Translations under genes and position numbers: made by a program
DNA from: Zychaea mexicana
Lineage: Eukaryota > Mucoromycota > Mucoromycetes > Mucorales > Lichtheimiaceae
Length of the DNA stretch: 27,141 bases
Direction: 5' to 3'
NCBI RefSeq assembly: GCF_025766255.1
Contig: NW_026516905.1
Coordinates: 1 to 27,141 of the forward strand
Notes under the pieces: model-generated
What the model was told of the DNA's origin: nothing
What the model saw: the letters and a program-made list of their open reading frames with translations, nothing else
The model's database searches: none
In this document: piece after piece, positions 23,125 through 27,141 of the stretch
Layout of the letters: every line of letters begins with the position of its first letter
Numbering within the stretch: the first letter of the stretch is position 1

Positions 23125-23156
23125 ATTTATGTACTTGGCCACCGAAGTACATAAAT
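23125..23156. repeat. Hairpin 2 of the TACGTA block (12-bp perfect stem)
   Basis: ATTTATGTACTT (23125-23136) pairs perfectly with AAGTACATAAAT (23145-23156) around the 8-nt loop GGCCACCG. Loop core GCCAC is shared with hairpin 1. Confidence 0.8.
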
Positions 23157-23301
23157 GTCATAAACATTCTTCGACCTCTAGTAAGTGATCATCCTCAACC
23201 TCGTTGATGACATATTAAATCCCCATCTATCATCATCATCCGAATTATCGACCTTAATACCAATCTTTCCGTTTATTCACATCATTGAATTCTATAGTAA
23301 A

Positions 23302-23304
<3 letters not shown>

Positions 23305-23332
<28 letters not shown>
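23305..23332. repeat. (AT)14 microsatellite
   Basis: Twenty-eight bases of uninterrupted AT, in the spacer that separates the two half-copies of the TACGTA repeat. Confidence 0.95.
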
Positions 23333-24058
23333 CATAGTCTTTGAACGATAAAACATCAGTCAGTTATCTTGTTTCCTCCCTATACCTTGTTCTTGTTTCT
23401 TTCCTCACTATCTGGTTTCCTGCCTTCTGGCTTCCTTCTTGTCTTGTCCTGTTCTTGCCGAAAGCACATAGCACATTCTCGTCCGGTGTTTCTGGCCTTG
23501 TGTTGTCTTGTCCCTGTTCGCACCTTACAGTAAATCAGTTCTCGCGCTGTATATTTAACCTATAAAATTTTACGTACTTCTCATTTTGGAGTTACATACT
23601 TCCGATTTTACGTACCTGCTGTATATGATTTTTAAGTACCTTGAGCGCTAAAAGGACCATACATGTTGTTGTTATTACTTTGAAGATTTTGTATATATAA
23701 TCAAATTTCACGGAAGGGCAAGAAAGCCCACACTATGTTTTAAAGGTACGTAAAGGTTGATGTACGTAAAGATTTGTGTTAGTATGATTGTATGACTAGT
23801 GAGTGTAAGTAGTCAAGGAACGCGCTCAGAAAAAAGAGACCGGTTTTCCTGCCAGAGCGACTGCTTTACCTGCAATCGCCGAAAATGGAAGTACGTAAAA
23901 ATTCGCGCTCCCGTTTGAAAGGGCACCAGACTCGCTGCCGACCAGATCCACATCGTGCTGCCTTTCCATCAATCCTGGATCTAGTAAGTGTATATGTAAA
24001 CATTTCAAATCGATGCTTGACTATACAGATATCACAACAATCCAACCTGGAAAACTGA

Positions 24059-25957
24059 TTAATTAAACATGCTGCCAATATTGTTTATCAGCTCATTATA
24101 AATAAAAGTACAAGCCAGACTGCAAATATCACCGCAATGGTACTCAATTATTAAAAATATGTTGTATGGCATACGAAGATCATCTGTCCGAGATAATCCT
24201 GAACACCCCACGACTTCAATCTTTTTACTAGATCCTTTAATGATACGAAAAGCATTGATGCCTGCATTGGTGAGACTATAGATCCGTGAAACACGCAATA
24301 GCACCGAGCTTTCGACTTGTTCAAAATGCTCAAGGACAGCACCAGTAACACCTTTCACGGCTGTCAGTTCCAGATTCAGTATTTTGGTTTCCTCAAGTCG
24401 TTGTGCCCACACAATCCATCCTGCCTCTGTGAGAAAGTCGTCGACACTATTACTGTACGGTGATGTGCGGGTTCAAGCTTAATCTCCTGACTAGTGGGTG
24501 CTGTGATGGTTCGCACAACTGCATTAGACCTTGGTTGTCGATGAGTATGTTCGTGAGACGCATTTTTTCCAAGCTGTTGCAAACGTCGAAGCGGAGTAAG
24601 ATCGCAAAGAGGATTCTCGCTGAACATGTGAAGGAAATTTCGCAAGGAAAGTATACGGAGCCGTTGCAGCGTACCGATGGTTGCGATAATGCAGTTCAGA
24701 TACTGCGTTATTCCAGCGCGATTTCCAACTTCCAAGATCTCATTTTGTTGCTGCATGAGCAAAATCTGGGACCAATCTTCGCTTGACATACCAGTGATGT
24801 CCGTCAACCCCAAACTTGTCAGCTGTGTGAATTGGTTGCGTGCCAAGACATCTCAGCAATGAATATCAGAAAGACCACAGGCGACTATACGTAAATGTTC
24901 TAGTATCGGCTGCGATTTTACTACTATCGGCATGATCCTCTCGTGTCCCTTGCCGTTGAATAGCAGTTCATAAGCCATACTGCCTTCCTCGCCATCATTC
25001 GATGCTTTCCTTTCAGTTACTTAATATAAGCACTCGTGCTTCTTGATAGTGAAATCCATCTGTCTGCTATGACTGGTTCGCTGCATTCCCACATAATGTA
25101 GCGTAATAGAGGGCACAGCTCATAAGCTGTATAGATGTTGGTTGGAGATACGTTGTTGAATCGTGAGTAAGGCGATAATATCAAGTACTTGATGTGGGAG
25201 CAACGCTGCAATAAGGGACGGATCCGGTATTTAAAACTGAGAACACCGTCCAGTCTTAAGAAGATAATGTTGTGTATCGGTGGCCTTTTGTGTCTGCTTC
25301 TGCCATCAACTTGTTCAAGAGTAGCGTCTGATAAGTTAGTGCGGCCATCAAACATCACTGAAAGATGCGTTAATGACGGCAAGAAGTCCAGTAGCATTGG
25401 CAGCGAGATATCGCAAGTGTGAAATGAAATCGTCAGAGCAGTTAGCGTATGCGAGAAATATCTGATGAATCCTGGCAGTAACGTGCTACTGTCGAAAATA
25501 GGTTGTAATTGTTTGCTATGCACATGGTTGCTGATGTCTTATTTTTTTTTATTGAAAACAAAGAAAAAGCTTTAGTATATCTTTTGCGCATAAGCAGTAG
25601 TAAGTACTACCGAATACGCGATCCTCTTAACGCAAAAAAAAAGAGTATCGTTTTACTTCACCAAGGAAGCGAATGCTGTATCTTCGCCAAGCAAGTCGTT
25701 CCAGTACTTTATACGTGGCTTGAGATTTGATGTATACTGATTCGACTTGTTGTCCCAAACATTGAAGCATCGCGTCGCTCCTTTTGTTCCATGCATCAGG
25801 CGAGATTCCCACCAGTGTCCACAGGGCTGTCTGGTAAGTGGGGATCGCGTATAACCAGCGGCGACATACTTTCACACATTCGACACAGCCCGCTGTCCGA
25901 TAAACGAGAAGATGTACTGAATGATTCGGGAGGCAAAATCGAGATCAAATCAGTCAT
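24059..25957 (-). pseudogene. F-box / leucine-rich-repeat protein, broken
   Basis: Intact relatives are substrate receptors of SCF ubiquitin ligases. From the ATG at 25957 the minus strand reads MTDLISILPPE, IIQYIFSFIGQRAVSN and VKVCRRWLYAIPTYQTALW, an F-box, but in three successive frames: a base is missing in GAATC near 25924 and another in AATGTG near 25878. An intron (~25660-25530, donor GTGAAG) leads to LRR-like sequence: LLPGFIRYFSHTLTALTI, FLPSLTHLSVMFDG, CSHIKYLILSPYS. A further frame change lies near 25018 (SAYIK/VTERKAS), a TGA at 24855-24853 (DIHC*DVLARNQ), and a shift near 24460 before WIVWAQRLEETKILNLELTA. The last repeats (SRIYSLTNAGINAF, KKIEVVGCSGLSRTDDL) fade near 24150. At least five lesions make a functional full-length product unlikely. 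Confidence 0.8.
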
Positions 25958-27141
25958 ATTACGTGTATGTGAAAGGGGACGCGCGAAAAGAAATTTGGCA
26001 CGAGGCTTTTAATCGAACAAAGCCTGTATAACATAATCCGGACTCGTGAAATAATATGTCCGACAAAGGAAAAGCAAGTCGAACCAGGTAGCTCACCTGA
26101 ATTTTATTTGGAAAAGGGGGACCCTGAAGATTGATCTATTGTAACCACCAGTAACTTCATTAAATCTATGCTATCATAGCGATACGCAGATACACATTAG
26201 AACAGGCTCTTTCTAAAACCATCGACTTCTCGATACGAAGGAAAAGGCTTCAATCAATACTCGGGTTTATTGTTTGCGAGCCGCAAAAGTCATATATAAG
26301 TAACGAATCGCTTGGCCTGGAAAACACAGCATCCCTGTGTGTGTGGGTGCGTGCATGTTTTGGTAGAGCAAATATATCATATCTTCAACAGGTCCCCCTG
26401 ATATCTTTGGTGAGCGATCATCACTTTCAAATAGGTAACGCATACCTTGAAAATATGTAACGAAGTAAAGTTAAATAAGAAAAGGAAGAGAGAAGTGAAG
26501 GTGTAAGGGGAGGGAAAGAGCTGTTACAAGAATCACGCTTTAAAGGCAGGCACATCGGAAAGATTAGTGCAAGCTTTTCGATCCAGGTGAAACCCAAAAT
26601 GATAAGAAAATTGTGTTGTGATAAGCTACGTGCAGGAAGAGTGAGAGAGACGAACAGCTGAAAAAAAAAACATTCCAATTTTTTACAGATCTGACAATTA
26701 TACAGGTCTGCTGGCGTATGCTCTGGCGTTGCCTCTTATAAAATAACCGACCATATCCTCGATAACAATTTTTTTCTTGACAATTGCTTTGGCAATTTAG
26801 GCGAACACAGAAAGTGAAAAAGAGTGCCAAAGCATTGTGATCGTGTTACTTTCGGCTACGATACAGAGCCACTGTCACTGTTCCCCGCTTTGTTTAGCAC
26901 GGAGCTGTGAATGGATGGAGGGGGGAGTAATTAGCTTTTTGTTCGCGAAAAAAGAAAAAGGAACTTGTCGTGCACATAAAAAAAAGGCGAGGCAAAAGCG
27001 GTAAAACGTTTATAAGAAGAGTGCGAAAAAGAAAAATATATTTTTATTTTGTTTATCATTTTCTTATTTGTGTGTAATAAATAATAAAAAAAAGTTCGTT
27101 TTAATTATCCCAACATATACCGTTGGCATCACATGCACCCG
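25958..27141. other. AT-rich right end, no gene supported
   Basis: Open frames here (for example 26427-26678 and 26564-26830, minus) have low-complexity Phe/Leu/Ser composition typical of pyrimidine-rich non-coding DNA. A short minus-strand segment around 26540-26590 reads HLDRKACTNLSDVPAFKA before a stop and could be the last exon of a gene, but no splice partner could be established. Confidence 0.45.

Larger units (their letters stand above)
22816..23900. repeat. TACGTA-rich dispersed repeat block
   Basis: Ten exact TACGTA hexamers (starts 22830, 22860, 22903, 22971, 23095, 23571, 23609, 23747, 23763, 23892), plus TATGTA/TACATA variants, mostly in the frame TTTTACGTACTT or its complement. 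One unit (22816-22980) seems repeated in two parts: its first half, TACTGTAAATTTTT-ACGTACTTCACCTT, recurs at ~23080-23156, and its second half, GCGCTGTATATTT...TTTTACGTACTTC, recurs at ~23540-23616. No open frame of note lies in it. Confidence 0.7.

Noticed and set aside
22816..23900. CRISPR-like array in the TACGTA block.
   Set aside because: Repeats are short, of both orientations, irregularly spaced and partly degenerate; the genome is eukaryotic.
26427..26830. Two overlapping minus-strand frames near the right end.
   Set aside because: Low-complexity hydrophobic translation of pyrimidine-rich DNA; no splice model or family feature supports them.

Overview
The window looks like nuclear DNA of a filamentous fungus, most likely an early-diverging (Mucoromycota-type) lineage. 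Genes are cut by many short GT-AG introns of about 55-180 nt with GTAAGT/GTATGT-like donors, and the proteins include a fungal clathrin heavy chain, a neutral ceramidase, an LSm7 with an RGG-rich N-terminus, and a Gln/Pro-rich regulatory protein. The lineage is inferred from intron style and protein flavour; no species marker was seen.

Left half (1-16,157) is dense and intact. A neutral ceramidase (+) enters from the left edge and ends at 3141 after 12 exons in view, including a 13-nt microexon and a GC-AG intron. A four-exon LSM7 gene (-, 3401-4093) converges on it. A divergent ~1 kb spacer then leads to a five-exon, 1199-residue protein (+, 5129-9072). It is unrecognised by name but carries motifs of an endocytic adaptor: two MIU-like ubiquitin-binding helices, a Pro-rich SH3-type ligand, overlapping DPF and FxDxF motifs, and a clathrin box LLDID. 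About 1 kb downstream on the same strand lies the complete 12-exon clathrin heavy chain gene (10108-16157, 1684 residues). The adaptor-like protein beside clathrin is the most interesting candidate system here.

Right half (16.2-27.1 kb) is different. Two small ORFs (+, 16829-17098 and 17107-17301) sit 8 nt apart and meet a small three-exon gene on the minus strand. Then come three broken minus-strand genes: a mitochondrial-type prolyl-tRNA synthetase (~18.2-19.3 kb), a 2-oxoglutarate/Fe(II) dioxygenase of the isopenicillin-N-synthase-like class (~20.0-20.9 kb) and an F-box/LRR protein (~24.1-26.0 kb). Each keeps recognisable splice sites but has in-frame stops and 1-nt frameshifts. Between them lie a GGTTC-rich inverted repeat (~21.1 kb), a ~1.1 kb block with ten TACGTA palindromes and two matching hairpins (22.8-23.9 kb), and an (AT)14 tract. 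The last ~1.2 kb shows no gene I can support. The contrast between error-free coding on the left and clustered lesions on the right suggests a gene-decay block rather than uniform sequencing error.
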